From assembly GCA_002707025.1 (NCBI GenBank), contig PALG01000029.1, forward strand, positions 186,001 through 250,000: a stretch of DNA of 64,000 bases. The letters are read 5' to 3'. Below, piece by piece: positions 54,583 to 64,000 of this stretch. The stretch's first letter is position 1. Every line of letters starts with the position of its first letter. This stretch comes from Flavobacteriaceae bacterium (GTDB lineage: Bacteria > Bacteroidota > Bacteroidia > Flavobacteriales > Flavobacteriaceae). The position numbers were made by a program, and so were the translations under genes. A model generated the notes under the pieces. The model ran no database searches and was not told where the DNA came from. It saw nothing but the letters and a program-made list of their open reading frames with translations.

Positions 54583-54996
54583 TTAAGGTTTCCCAATTGC
54601 TAATTTTCCGCCAAAAAGTGCCATTGGGATATACGCCAATACAGTATCGACTATAGTGTACCAAACAGGCGAAGGCAACATATATGCAGCAGCTATTCCT
54701 CCCAGCAAAAACCAACAACCTACGACTATTGCCAGTTTTAATTGGTGGGTTTTAGCAATTTTAGCAGCCACAAAAGCTCCCAACAAGGTTCCTAAAGCAT
54801 GTGCTAAAAAGGGGGGCACAAAATGTTTCGCTTCAAACAAGCGCATTCCTTCTTTCAAACCTTCCATGGTCGTGCTGTCTACTCCTTCGGGAGGCGGAAT
54901 TATATAAGGGCCTAGCGCCACGATGACCATATTGAGGGCACCTCCCATTACGATTCCTGCGACAACCGCTAAAATATTCCTAAGAATGGGGTTCAT
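54583..54996 (-). CDS. Four-helix membrane protein of unknown function
   Basis: 137 residues with four hydrophobic segments (about 5-30, 62-82, 88-108, 112-132), for example LAVVAGIVMGGALNMVIVAL and LAIVVGCWFLLGGIAAAYML, joined by a loop with PPPEGVDSTTMEGLKEGM. Inner-membrane location expected. I do not recognise the function; similar small proteins occur across Bacteroidota. It is 32 nt from the SRPBCC gene and 27 nt from the Gfo/Idh gene on the same strand. Confidence 0.7.
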   Translation of the reverse strand: MNPILRNILAVVAGIVMGGALNMVIVALGPYIIPPPEGVDSTTMEGLKEGMRLFEAKHFVPPFLAHALGTLLGAFVAAKIAKTHQLKLAIVVGCWFLLGGIAAAYMLPSPVWYTIVDTVLAYIPMALFGGKLAIGKP

Positions 54997-55022
54997 AGCT
55001 TTTGGATTTTAAAATAATACCA

Positions 55023-56435
55023 TTACAATTCCCATCCATCACGATAGGTACCTTTCACCCAATCATTGGCTTCTTCCCAATTGGTCACCTTCATATTTTG
55101 TCCATCCCATTGAATGGTGCGTCGTCCTGGATAGGTGTAAGGATCCCAATCCCCTACTTTTTTACCTTCTTTCAAGGCTTTGTATTGATACGCTTTAATC
55201 GCAAGATTCCCCATAAGTACTGCTTCAGTGAGTGGTCCTCCATAGGAAAAGGGAGAAGAAGTGGTTCCACCGTTTAGTATCGCGTTCACCCATTCCCCCT
55301 GATGACTATCGGTCACTCTTTTCAAGGTTTGAGCGGGTGGTACAAAAGCCTCCATACGCTCTTTCGGAAGCAATCTGGGGTTTCCAGAATACGTGTCGGT
55401 AACCATAATTCCTTCGCTTCCATGGAATATGCTTCCTCCGCCGTTGGCTCCCGGACTTTCACCATCACCCAATTCGGGTGGCAAATCGGGCATAATACCT
55501 CCATCGTACCAGTTTAAGGAAAGTTTTCCATGCGCTTCGGTATCGAACATTAGGCGTACAATGGAAGAGGGCGGACACGCTTCGCTGTAATCCGCTTCCA
55601 CAAAATCGTTGGACCAAATCGTGGTACAACTGGCTTCAGCCTCATACGGAAAGCCCAGTCCTAAAGTTTTAAATGGTGTTTCCATGATGTGGCATCCCAT
55701 ATCCCCCATAGCTCCTGTTCCGAAGTCCCAGAAGCCACGCCATTTAAAAGGTAAATAATTGGGGTTGTAAGGACGCATGGCTGCAGGTCCCAGCCATAAA
55801 TCCCAACTTAAGGAGTCGGGAATGGGAGCGCCTTCGGTAATATGTTTAAATCCTTGTGGCCAAACCGGACGATTGGTCCAGCAGTCCACACGATGTACTT
55901 TTCCAATTACCCCAGCATTTATCCATTCTTGAGCGGTTCGAATTCCATCACTGGAAGCCCCCTGATTTCCCATTTGGGTCACAATGCCTTGTTCGGCAGC
56001 TACTTGCGCCATGGTTCGCGCTTCATAAATATTATGGGTTAAGGGTTTTTCTACATAGGCGTGCTTTTTTGCCTTCATAAAGGGCAAGGCGATAGTGGCA
56101 TGGGTATGATCTGGTGTAGCGACCATCACTGCATCGATATCTTTTAGATCGTTATCGTACATTTTCCGAAAATCACGATACTTCTTAACATTGGGGAACT
56201 TAGCATACGTATTGGCGGCACGAACCTCATCGACATCACACATGGCCACGAATTTTACCTTTCCTGTTTCAAAAAGTCCATTAACGACCCCTTCTCCACG
56301 TCCTCCAACTCCTACAGCACCTATATATAGGGTATCACTAGGCGGAATATGGTTTTTTCCCAATACGAAGCTGGGTACAATGGTAAAAGCGGCACTAGCC
56401 GCAGCAGATTTTTTAATAAAGGATCGGCGTTTCAT
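55023..56435 (-). CDS. Gfo/Idh/MocA oxidoreductase with twin-arginine signal
   Basis: 470 residues. N-terminal twin-arginine signal MKRRSFIKKSAAASAAF (RRSFIKK), then Rossmann domain GAVGVGGRGEGVVNGLF, EKPLTHNIYEARTMA with the conserved Lys, and the C-terminal domain with MGDMGCHIMETPF (catalytic His) and HGSEGIMVTDTYSGNP. It should be exported folded, with bound NAD(P), to the periplasm; this group often acts on sugars. No sugar-transport gene is nearby. Divergent from the DUF748 gene. Confidence 0.9.
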   Translation of the reverse strand: MKRRSFIKKSAAASAAFTIVPSFVLGKNHIPPSDTLYIGAVGVGGRGEGVVNGLFETGKVKFVAMCDVDEVRAANTYAKFPNVKKYRDFRKMYDNDLKDIDAVMVATPDHTHATIALPFMKAKKHAYVEKPLTHNIYEARTMAQVAAEQGIVTQMGNQGASSDGIRTAQEWINAGVIGKVHRVDCWTNRPVWPQGFKHITEGAPIPDSLSWDLWLGPAAMRPYNPNYLPFKWRGFWDFGTGAMGDMGCHIMETPFKTLGLGFPYEAEASCTTIWSNDFVEADYSEACPPSSIVRLMFDTEAHGKLSLNWYDGGIMPDLPPELGDGESPGANGGGSIFHGSEGIMVTDTYSGNPRLLPKERMEAFVPPAQTLKRVTDSHQGEWVNAILNGGTTSSPFSYGGPLTEAVLMGNLAIKAYQYKALKEGKKVGDWDPYTYPGRRTIQWDGQNMKVTNWEEANDWVKGTYRDGWEL

Positions 56436-56539
56436 AAGGTACTATTTAGGTTGAAAGAATTATTTTCAGTAATCATTCATTAAATATATAAAAAGTGTTT
56501 CAGCAAATCTTAACATGGCTTTTAAAGTTTTTCATATGC

Positions 56540-56565
56540 TTTTATGAGTATGTTAACTCATAAAA
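56540..56565. repeat. Perfect 10-bp inverted repeat before the DUF748 gene
   Basis: TTTTATGAGT (56540-56549), 6-nt spacer, ACTCATAAAA (56556-56565): a perfect 10-bp dyad 12 nt before the ATG at 56578, in the divergent region between two genes. It could be an operator or a hairpin at the 5' end of the transcript; no T-run follows that would make it an ordinary terminator. Confidence 0.6.
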
Positions 56566-56577
56566 ACACGTTTTTCT

Positions 56578-57831
56578 ATGAAATTTGTTGAAAACCAAGC
56601 TATGGGTTCCAAAAAGAAGCGAAAATTCTACCAAAAAAGGCGCTTTAAAATCACTGTGTTTATTCTTGTGATTTTAATAGGATTCCGATTATACCTACCT
56701 ACTTTGGTTAAAAATTACGTCAATAAAGTGTTAGCAGATATCCCAGGATACTACGGCTATGTAGACGATATTGACATTGCGCTTTATCGTGGAGCCTATG
56801 TTATTAACGACATGTATCTCAATAAAGTGACTGCCGAAACACAAGTAGATTTCCTTAAATTTCCCAAAACCGATATTTCCCTTCAGTGGAAAGCCCTATT
56901 TCAAGGGGAAATAGTGAGCGAAATTATCATGACCAGTCCGCATGTAACTTATGTTTTTGAAGACCAACAAAAGGAAACAGAAGGGGAAGCCGATGTGGAA
57001 GATTGGACCAAGGCATTAAAAGACTTGGTTCCTATCGATATCAATAATTTTGAAGTGTACGATGGAAAAGTAGGCTTTGTACAATTACAAACCGAACCTA
57101 CGATCGACCTATTTATCGACCAAATAACCTTAAATGCGAAAAACCTTCGGAATGTAGAGGACAAAGAAAATGTGCTCCCCTCTCCCATTACCGCGACTGG
57201 CGTTTCTTTAGGCCAGGGAAAAGTGTCTGTAGAAGGCAACCTGAATCTTCTTAAGCAAATCCCAGATATGGATATCTCCTTTAAATTGGAGGATAGCGAT
57301 GTCACCGCTTTGAACAGTTTTACACGTCATTACACCGGATTGGATTTCGATAAAGGAAAATTTGCCCTGTACAGTGAAGTGGCTATTGCCGATGGGTATA
57401 TGAAAGGCTATGTGAAACCTCTTTTTACCGATACGAAGTTAATTGGAAAAGATGATGGGTTTTTAGGGGTTCTCTGGGAAGGGTTTGTTGGCTTGTTTAA
57501 ATTTATTCTGAAAAATCAAGGAACCGATACCTTAGCCACTAGGGTCCCTTTGGAAGGTGACTTGAACAATGTGAATGCCGGGGTTTGGCCTACCGTATTC
57601 CATATTTTTGAAAATGCATGGTTCAAAGCTTTTAAAGGGGAAATAGATGATGATATCAATTATCAAGATGCTTTGGACAATCCAAATTTAACAAAAGAAG
57701 AAAAAAAGGAGTTGCGCAAAAAACGTAGGGAGGCTAGAAGAAAAGAGCGGGAAAAAGATACAACCGGCCTATTTTACGATTTGTTCCACGGCGATGATGA
57801 CAAAGAGAAAAAAGATTCGGGAGATTCCTAA
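56578..57831 (+). CDS. DUF748 / AsmA-like membrane protein
   Basis: 417 residues from the ATG at 56578; the ATG at 56602 (MGSKKKRKF) is an alternative. One N-terminal membrane helix (about 26-44, ITVFILVILIGFRLYLPTL) after a very basic tip, then a periplasmic domain with repeating beta strands as in AsmA/DUF748 proteins (NVEDKENVLPSPITATG, TLATRVPLEGDLNNVNAGVW). The last 60 residues are highly charged (KEEKKELRKKRREARRKERE), unusual and likely exposed. The family is thought to act in envelope lipid or protein transport; role here unknown. Confidence 0.78.
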   Translation: MKFVENQAMGSKKKRKFYQKRRFKITVFILVILIGFRLYLPTLVKNYVNKVLADIPGYYGYVDDIDIALYRGAYVINDMYLNKVTAETQVDFLKFPKTDISLQWKALFQGEIVSEIIMTSPHVTYVFEDQQKETEGEADVEDWTKALKDLVPIDINNFEVYDGKVGFVQLQTEPTIDLFIDQITLNAKNLRNVEDKENVLPSPITATGVSLGQGKVSVEGNLNLLKQIPDMDISFKLEDSDVTALNSFTRHYTGLDFDKGKFALYSEVAIADGYMKGYVKPLFTDTKLIGKDDGFLGVLWEGFVGLFKFILKNQGTDTLATRVPLEGDLNNVNAGVWPTVFHIFENAWFKAFKGEIDDDINYQDALDNPNLTKEEKKELRKKRREARRKEREKDTTGLFYDLFHGDDDKEKKDSGDS

Positions 57832-57841
57832 GATTATTCCC

Positions 57842-57849
57842 TACTTTTG
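57842..57849 (+). promoter_or_regulatory. -7 promoter box of the TPR-trmD operon
   Basis: TACTTTTG, exact TAnnTTTG match, 21 nt before the ATG at 57871. Confidence 0.5.
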
Positions 57850-57870
57850 TGATACTAAATCATCTTACCC

Positions 57871-58365
57871 ATGGATCACTTAACAAAACTGGAAGAGCTT
57901 CTGGATCAAGCTAATTTGGACATCAAAAATGGCCTCTACGATGAAGCGACCAACAAATTGGAAAAGATACTGGATATCGATTCCAACTTCGGAAAGGCTT
58001 ATAATCATTTAGGGTACCTATATGAAGTAAAGTTCAAGGACTTTGAAAAGGGGGAAACTTTGTACAAGTTGTGTTTGGAGAAATCACCCATGTACCCAAG
58101 TGTGTATTACAATTACGCCATTTTACTTTCCACGTTGGGAAAATGGAATGAGCTAAAAGAATTACTGGATCAAGCCATGACCGTTCCAGGTATCACCAAA
58201 TCCACTATTTATAACGAGTACGCTATTATGTACGAGCAACAAGGAATGTTGGAGGAAGCCATAGAACATTACCGTAAGGCAGGACTGAACACTTTGGACA
58301 AAGGTGTCTTGGAAAGGGCAAAAGCGTCTATAGAACGTTGTAAGATGAAGAAAGAATTGTTTTAA
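57871..58365 (+). CDS. Tetratricopeptide-repeat protein
   Basis: 164 residues, about four TPR units ([78 protein letters not shown]). Cytosolic, no signal peptide. Overlaps trmD by one base (TAATG), so it is co-transcribed and coupled with trmD. It probably acts as a scaffold for a partner that cannot be named from sequence. Confidence 0.85.
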   Translation: MDHLTKLEELLDQANLDIKNGLYDEATNKLEKILDIDSNFGKAYNHLGYLYEVKFKDFEKGETLYKLCLEKSPMYPSVYYNYAILLSTLGKWNELKELLDQAMTVPGITKSTIYNEYAIMYEQQGMLEEAIEHYRKAGLNTLDKGVLERAKASIERCKMKKELF

Positions 58366-59042
58366 TGCGTATAGATATTATTACCGTACTTCCCGAACTT
58401 TTAGAAAGTCCTTTTGAAGCTTCCATTTTAAAAAGAGCGATTGAAAAAGGATTGGTAGAAGTACATTTTCACAACCTTCGCGACTATTCTTCCAATAAAT
58501 ACAAACAAATCGATGACTACCAGTTTGGTGGGGGTGCCGGAATGGTCATGATGATTGAACCCATTGATAAGTGTATTTCACAATTAAAAGCGGAAAGGGA
58601 ATACGATGAAATTATTTACATGACCCCAGATGGAAGCACGTTGAATCAAAATAGGGCCAACGAACTTTCCCTCAAGGGAAACCTCATGATTTTATGTGGT
58701 CACTATAAAGGAGTAGACCAAAGAGTTCGGGATCATTTCATTACCAAAGAAATTTCCGTGGGCGATTTTGTATTGAGCGGTGGTGAATTGGCAGCCGCTG
58801 TCCTCTGCGACTCCATTATCCGTTTAATCCCTGGGGTCCTCAATAATGAAACCAGTGCCTTAACCGATTCGTTTCAGGACAATCTCCTAGCCCCTCCTAT
58901 CTATACCCGTCCTTCAGAATATAAGGGTTGGAAAGTGCCTGAGATTCTTTTAAGCGGAAACACTCCTAAAATAGAAGCTTGGCGCGAGTCGGAAGCCTTA
59001 AAAAGAACTCAGGAAAGACGTCCCGATTTATTGAATCAATAA
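58365..59042 (+). CDS. trmD: tRNA (guanine-N1)-methyltransferase TrmD
   Basis: 225 residues. Methylates G37 of tRNAs reading CNN codons. The SPOUT trefoil knot is visible: [52 protein letters not shown] and [17 protein letters not shown]. Commonly grouped with rplS, as here (dps lies between). Coupled to the TPR gene. Confidence 0.97.
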   Translation: MRIDIITVLPELLESPFEASILKRAIEKGLVEVHFHNLRDYSSNKYKQIDDYQFGGGAGMVMMIEPIDKCISQLKAEREYDEIIYMTPDGSTLNQNRANELSLKGNLMILCGHYKGVDQRVRDHFITKEISVGDFVLSGGELAAAVLCDSIIRLIPGVLNNETSALTDSFQDNLLAPPIYTRPSEYKGWKVPEILLSGNTPKIEAWRESEALKRTQERRPDLLNQ

Positions 59043-59111
59043 GTCTTATGGTAGGTTTTTATTTAACTATACAAAAGTCTAGTAAAAAATAGGCTTTCTT
59101 TGTAAATTTAT

Positions 59112-59130
59112 GGTGTTAATTTAAAACACC
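59112..59130 (+). promoter_or_regulatory. Hairpin in the dps leader
   Basis: GGTGTT (59112-59117), 7-nt loop, AACACC (59125-59130), ending 5 nt before the dps ATG. A -7-like box TTTCTTTG (59095-59102, 7 of 8) lies just upstream. The hairpin is small and may be chance; it could mask the ribosome-binding region. Confidence 0.35.
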
Positions 59131-59135
59131 TAATC

Positions 59136-59612
59136 ATGAGCACTTTAAACACCATAGGCCTAGATGCCAAAAAAAGCGAGGAGCTTTCCAATAAGTTAAA
59201 CGACCTATTAGCCAATTATACCTTATTTTATCAAAACGTACGAGGTTACCATTGGAATGTAAAAGGGGAAAATTTTTTTGAATTGCATGTAAAGTTCGAA
59301 GAACTTTACAACAATCTCTTTTTAAAAATCGATGAAATAGCCGAACGGATCCTTACGTTGGGGCATACGCCCAATCATAAATCTTCAGAATACCTTAAAA
59401 CATCCGAGATTTCAGAAACGAAGGAAGTGAATGACGGGTTTAAAGCGGTGGCCAATATTTTAAACGCTTTACAAACACTGCTAACCAAACAAAGAGTGAT
59501 TCTAAACCTCTCAGGGGAAATTGATGATGAGGGAACCAACTCGATGATGAGTGATTATATTCGGGAACAGGAAAAATTGGTTTGGATGTATTCTGCTTTC
59601 TTAGACAAATAA
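59136..59612 (+). CDS. dps: Dps/ferritin-like DNA-protection protein
   Basis: 158 residues, the standard length. Forms a dodecamer that oxidises and stores iron and protects DNA. The ferroxidase ligands sit in RGYHWNVKGENFFELHVKFEELYN (His and the later Asp/Glu), then DEIAERILTLGHTPNHK. Four-helix bundle intact. Stress-regulated expression is expected; a leader hairpin and weak -7 box precede it. Confidence 0.94.
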   Translation: MSTLNTIGLDAKKSEELSNKLNDLLANYTLFYQNVRGYHWNVKGENFFELHVKFEELYNNLFLKIDEIAERILTLGHTPNHKSSEYLKTSEISETKEVNDGFKAVANILNALQTLLTKQRVILNLSGEIDDEGTNSMMSDYIREQEKLVWMYSAFLDK

Positions 59613-59659
59613 CTACGGAAAAATATTGCTTATAAAGTTGCGGGTAGTGCAATTTTGTG

Positions 59660-59740
59660 TATTTTTGCAACCGATTTGTTCCAACCTCTGGCGAAGTACG
59701 TGAATGTTGTTACAAGCTTAACCATTTTGAAACTGAAACC
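59660..59740 (+). promoter_or_regulatory. rplS promoter and structured leader
   Basis: TATTTTTG -7 box (59660-59667), then a leader of about 66 nt holding a hairpin TTGT-CAAC / GTTG-ACAA (59676-59679, 59682-59685 with 59706-59709, 59712-59715) with a 2x2 internal loop. Ribosomal-protein genes often carry autoregulatory leaders and L19 leaders have been described in flavobacteria as I recall; whether this is one needs a covariance-model search. Confidence 0.5.
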
Positions 59741-60091
59741 ATGGAATCGTTAATTAAATTTGTTCAAGACGAATTCGTAACTAAAAAAGATTTTCCAGAA
59801 TTTTCATCTGGAGACACCATCACTGTATTTTACGAAATCCGTGAAGGTGAAAAAACAAGAACACAGTTCTTTAGAGGAGTTGTGATTCAAGTAAAAGGAA
59901 CAGGACTTACCAAGACCTTTACCATCCGTAAAATGTCTGGAACCGTAGGTGTGGAACGTATTTTCCCAATCAACATGCCTGCATTGCAAAAAGTTGAAAT
60001 CAATAAAAAAGGTAGTGTTCGTAGAAAGCGTATTTATTACTTCAGAGGACTTACCGGTAAAAAAGCAAGAATTAAGGATAGAGCTATCTAG
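59741..60091 (+). CDS. rplS: 50S ribosomal protein L19 (bL19)
   Basis: 116 residues from the ATG at 59741 (MESLIKFVQDEFVTKKDFPE); upstream in-frame codons belong to the leader. The family hallmark GTGLTKTFTIRKMSGTVGVE and VERIFPINMPALQKVEI are followed by the basic tail VRRKRIYYFRGLTGKKARIK. It sits at the interface of the two ribosomal subunits. Followed by its own terminator. Confidence 0.97.
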   Translation: MESLIKFVQDEFVTKKDFPEFSSGDTITVFYEIREGEKTRTQFFRGVVIQVKGTGLTKTFTIRKMSGTVGVERIFPINMPALQKVEINKKGSVRRKRIYYFRGLTGKKARIKDRAI

Positions 60092-60112
60092 TACTCGTCC
60101 AAAAAAAGCTTA

Positions 60113-60143
60113 CAAAGGCGGTTCCATAAGGGCCGCCTTTTTT
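60113..60143 (+). terminator. Rho-independent terminator of rplS
   Basis: Stem AAAGGCGG/CCGCCTTT with an 11-nt loop, followed by a T-run. Confidence 0.85.
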
Positions 60144-60155
60144 ATTGACATTTGT

Positions 60156-60184
60156 TAATAACTCAAGTTAAAAAACTGTTATTA
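60156..60184 (+). repeat. Hairpin upstream of the candidate ncRNA
   Basis: TAATAAC pairs with GTTATTA (7 bp, 60156-60162 / 60178-60184), continued inward by AGTT/AACT (4 bp) after a 3-nt bulge, closing an A4 loop. A/T-rich, no strong T-run; could be part of the RNA or an independent element. Confidence 0.4.
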
Positions 60185-60239
60185 TTAAGTTTCCACAAAA
60201 ATTTGCAAAACTCAATTCTTGCATTACATTAGCAATATC

Positions 60240-60545
60240 AAAGTGATTCACCAATCACAGCGATACATAAAGTAACGTTCTTTATCATATTCTTTTGACA
60301 GTTGTTTTAAAACGCTTAGCCCGTAGTGGTGTAAGCGAACAGATTGGAAAAAGAAGAGTGGGTCTTTAAGAAGCAAATTGATTGATATCGATATACTTTC
60401 AGAAAAGATATAAAAACCACTCATTTGAAACAAATCACAGCCGCAGGGGTATAATAAACCTGTCCTAGAATTGTAACGATTGGCTGGTAACGATGTGTTT
60501 CACAAGAAGCCATATCAGTGTAGCAATACCGTGATATGGCTTTTC
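60240..60545 (+). ncRNA. Candidate structured non-coding RNA between rplS and icd
   Basis: A 578-bp gap holds no credible ORF but a chain of inverted repeats: GTGATT/AATCAC (60243-60258), ATAAAG/CTTTAT (about 60267-60285), CGCTTA/TAAGCG (around 60313-60337) and GAGTGG/CCACTC spanning about 70 nt (around 60356-60422). The direct repeat AATCACAGC occurs at 60253 and 60433. The 3' end is a 10-bp terminator stem AGCCATATCA/TGATATGGCT (60508-60517 / 60532-60541) followed by TTTTCTT. It lacks tmRNA, RNase P and SRP signatures. A 6S-like RNA is one possibility; the 5' end is uncertain. Confidence 0.55.
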
Positions 60546-60547
60546 TT
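60508..60547 (+). terminator. Rho-independent terminator of the candidate ncRNA
   Basis: Perfect 10-bp stem AGCCATATCA/TGATATGGCT (60508-60517 / 60532-60541), 14-nt loop, then TTTCTT. It is 366 bp past the rplS terminator, so it implies a separate transcript. Confidence 0.85.
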
Positions 60548-60588
60548 GGTTTTAGGCATTCTTTTTCATTTTCTTAAAGCCCGTTTTC

Positions 60589-60643
60589 TTGAAACCTAGG
60601 GTTCTATTCCGTATATTTGCTAGCCTTCGTTTTATTGAAGGCT
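60589..60643 (+). promoter_or_regulatory. icd promoter with 5'-terminal hairpin
   Basis: TTG (60589-60591), 20 nt, then TATATTTG (60612-60619): a full Bacteroidota promoter. Start of transcription is predicted near 60624, at a hairpin AGCCTTC/GAAGGCT (60622-60628 / 60637-60643) with 8-nt loop, followed by TTATTGTTTTTT, which resembles an intrinsic terminator. A 5'-end stabiliser or attenuator before icd is plausible. Confidence 0.55.
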
Positions 60644-60666
60644 TTATTGTTTTTTGAAAAATATAA

Positions 60667-62895
<2,229 letters not shown>

Positions 62896-62916
62896 TAATC
62901 CTTAATTATACAGACA

Positions 62917-62945
62917 AAGCCACCTCCATAAGGTGGCTTTTTTTT
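62917..62945 (+). terminator. Rho-independent terminator after icd
   Basis: Perfect 9-bp stem AAGCCACCT/AGGTGGCTT (62917-62925 / 62931-62939), loop ccata, then a T-run. Confidence 0.88.
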
Positions 62946-62973
62946 ATATTTAATTTTTATAAGAAAATTGACC

Positions 62974-64000
62974 TTGAAAAATTTCATTCTACTCTGTTTC
63001 ATCTTTTTGGGAGCAACTCTTTACGCACAAGATAAATTTACGTTAAGCGGTTCGGTTACGGAAGCAGCCTCTGGGGAAACCCTTATTGGGGTTAATGTAC
63101 TCATTCCAGAAATCAATGCTGGCTCTATCACCAATGAGTATGGCTTTTATTCCATCACATTACCCAAAGGTACTTATCAAGTATCGTTCAGCAGTATTGG
63201 GTACACTACGATAACCAAAACTATTGAACTCAACCAAAGTATTACCGAAAATATCGCTTTGGCTTTTTCTACGGAAGAACTAGACGAAGTAGTCGTGACG
63301 GCCGATTCGGAACGGACCAATATCAAGGCGCCTCAAATGAGTGTTTCTACTCTATCCACTCAAACCATTAAAAGTGTTCCAGTAGTGTTAGGGGAAGCCG
63401 ATGTAGTTAAGTCCCTTTTACTATTGCCCGGAGTTAGTAATGCCGGAGAGGGTTCTTCTGGATTCAATGTGCGGGGTGGTGCTGCCGATCAAAACTTGAT
63501 TTTATTGGATGAAGCCACCATTTTTAATTCTTCCCATCTCTTTGGGTTCTTTTCCGTTTTTAACCCTGATGCGATAAAAGATGTGAAACTTTTTAAAGGA
63601 AGTATCCCATCTCGATATGGTGGAAGGGTTTCCTCGGTTTTAGAAATTTTTCAGAAGGAAGGTAACAGCAAGGAATACAAGTTTAGTGGTGGAATTGGCG
63701 CTGTGGCCAGCCGATTGCTCGCTGAAGGTCCATTGGTAAAGGATAAGGCGGCTTTTCTAGTAGGCGGAAGGGCTTCCTACGCCCATTTATTCCTCCCCTT
63801 ATTCGATATTGATAATAGCGCTTATTTCTATGACCTAAATACTAAATTAAACTATCGAATCAATGAAAGAAATAATATATTCCTCTCTGGATATTTCGGT
63901 AGGGACTTGTTCAGTATTAACGATAGCTTTGTAAATGTATATGGCAATGCCCTTGTTAACTTTCGATGGAACCACATTTTTTCAGATAAATTGTTCTCCA
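62974..64000 (+). CDS. TonB-dependent outer-membrane receptor, N-terminal part
   Basis: The gene runs off the right edge. The start is a TTG at 62974 (a second TTG lies at 62968), giving signal peptide MKNFILLCFIFLGATLYAQ, then a carboxypeptidase-like regulatory domain (GSVTEAASGETLIGVNVL to EELDEVVVTADSERTN, the TonB-box-like end) and a plug domain (VLGEADVVKSLLLLPGVSN, FNVRGGAADQNLILLDEATI, RYGGRVSSVLEI). The beta-barrel follows. Substrate unknown. No SusD partner is visible in the window. Confidence 0.9.
   Translation, partial: MKNFILLCFIFLGATLYAQDKFTLSGSVTEAASGETLIGVNVLIPEINAGSITNEYGFYSITLPKGTYQVSFSSIGYTTITKTIELNQSITENIALAFSTEELDEVVVTADSERTNIKAPQMSVSTLSTQTIKSVPVVLGEADVVKSLLLLPGVSNAGEGSSGFNVRGGAADQNLILLDEATIFNSSHLFGFFSVFNPDAIKDVKLFKGSIPSRYGGRVSSVLEIFQKEGNSKEYKFSGGIGAVASRLLAEGPLVKDKAAFLVGGRASYAHLFLPLFDIDNSAYFYDLNTKLNYRINERNNIFLSGYFGRDLFSINDSFVNVYGNALVNFRWNHIFSDKLFS

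Noticed and set aside
54551-54718. N-terminal extension of the SRPBCC protein to 54718
   Set aside because: The extra 56 residues contain many Cys and Trp without any fold pattern and overlap the next gene; the family starts at MKKLQF.
60248-60433. 61-residue minus-strand ORF in the rplS-icd gap
   Set aside because: Low-complexity translation with no family-like pattern and no promoter or terminator arrangement; the region reads better as a structured RNA on the plus strand.
60144-60547. tmRNA, RNase P RNA or SRP RNA
   Set aside because: No tRNA-like TpsiC-type end or tag-coding frame, no RNase P GAGGAAAGTCC-type core and no SRP tetraloop domain were found.

Overview
The window looks like a chromosomal segment of a member of the Flavobacteriaceae (Bacteroidota). 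Evidence: A+T-rich DNA; Bacteroidota-type promoters of the form TTG-N18-20-TAnnTTTG; almost no Shine-Dalgarno sequences; two secreted proteins with type IX secretion (T9SS) C-terminal sorting domains; a SusC/TonB-type receptor and a DUF5686 outer-membrane protein; a bacillithiol-type YtxJ protein; monomeric NADP isocitrate dehydrogenase and the long (about 480 residue) GAPDH; and phylum-typical families (DUF4835, DUF6913, Bacteroidota-type RNA polymerase omega). I see no prophage, insertion sequence, CRISPR array, tRNA or rRNA. Almost everything is core genome.

Layout. 1-4.9 kb: 5' end of glyA, divergent fahA, a lipoprotein, ytxJ, corA and a free-standing NUMOD4/HNH protein. 5-13.2 kb: clpB behind a double operator-like repeat, a hotdog thioesterase, a 42-residue membrane protein not previously listed as an ORF, a histidine-phosphatase lipoprotein, an M23 peptidase, smpB and a DUF5686 protein. 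13.2-21 kb: pcm, then a run of plus-strand genes (Gfo/Idh oxidoreductase, 3-hydroxyacyl-CoA dehydrogenase, DUF1015, YggS, exonuclease/GIY-YIG fusion, voltage-gated K+ channel, miaA). 21-40.5 kb: a long minus-strand block holding an OmpR-type two-component system, coaE-ybbR-glycosyltransferase, a large T9SS cargo, fabI, recN, the bamD-rpoZ-coaBC-DUF4835 operon, dapA-DUF6913, ligA and a GNAT-prmC-LOG operon. 40.5-47.7 kb: ribD-eamA-yigZ, a thioesterase, dnaA, a low-molecular-weight phosphatase, a T9SS sugar-dehydrogenase-like protein and a tetrapyrrole-methylase-family methyltransferase. 47.7-51 kb: minus-strand SLT-like protein and dapF-GNAT-mltG. 51-60 kb: HtrA protease, GAPDH, SRPBCC protein, membrane protein, TAT-type oxidoreductase, DUF748 protein, TPR-trmD, dps and rplS. 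60.1-60.67 kb: a gene-free stretch that looks like a structured non-coding RNA. 60.67-64 kb: icd and the start of a TonB-dependent receptor.

Functionally the window is dominated by housekeeping: CoA synthesis (coaBC, coaE), lysine/meso-diaminopimelate synthesis (dapA, dapF), cell-envelope assembly (bamD, mltG), replication and repair (dnaA, ligA, recN), translation (rplS, trmD, miaA, prmC, smpB) and protein quality control (clpB, htrA, pcm, smpB).

The most interesting signals are regulatory: (a) a 19-bp tandem repeat 33 bp apart in the clpB promoter, one copy covering the -33 element; (b) a roughly 300-400 nt structured RNA candidate between rplS and icd with a strong terminator; (c) GTTAA-type direct repeats plus a long inverted repeat before the sensor kinase; (d) a set of genes whose -7 box lies only 4-6 nt from the start codon, suggesting leaderless mRNAs; and (e) hairpins in the rplS, icd and dps leaders and before the DUF748 gene. 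All functional readings of these sites are inference from sequence.
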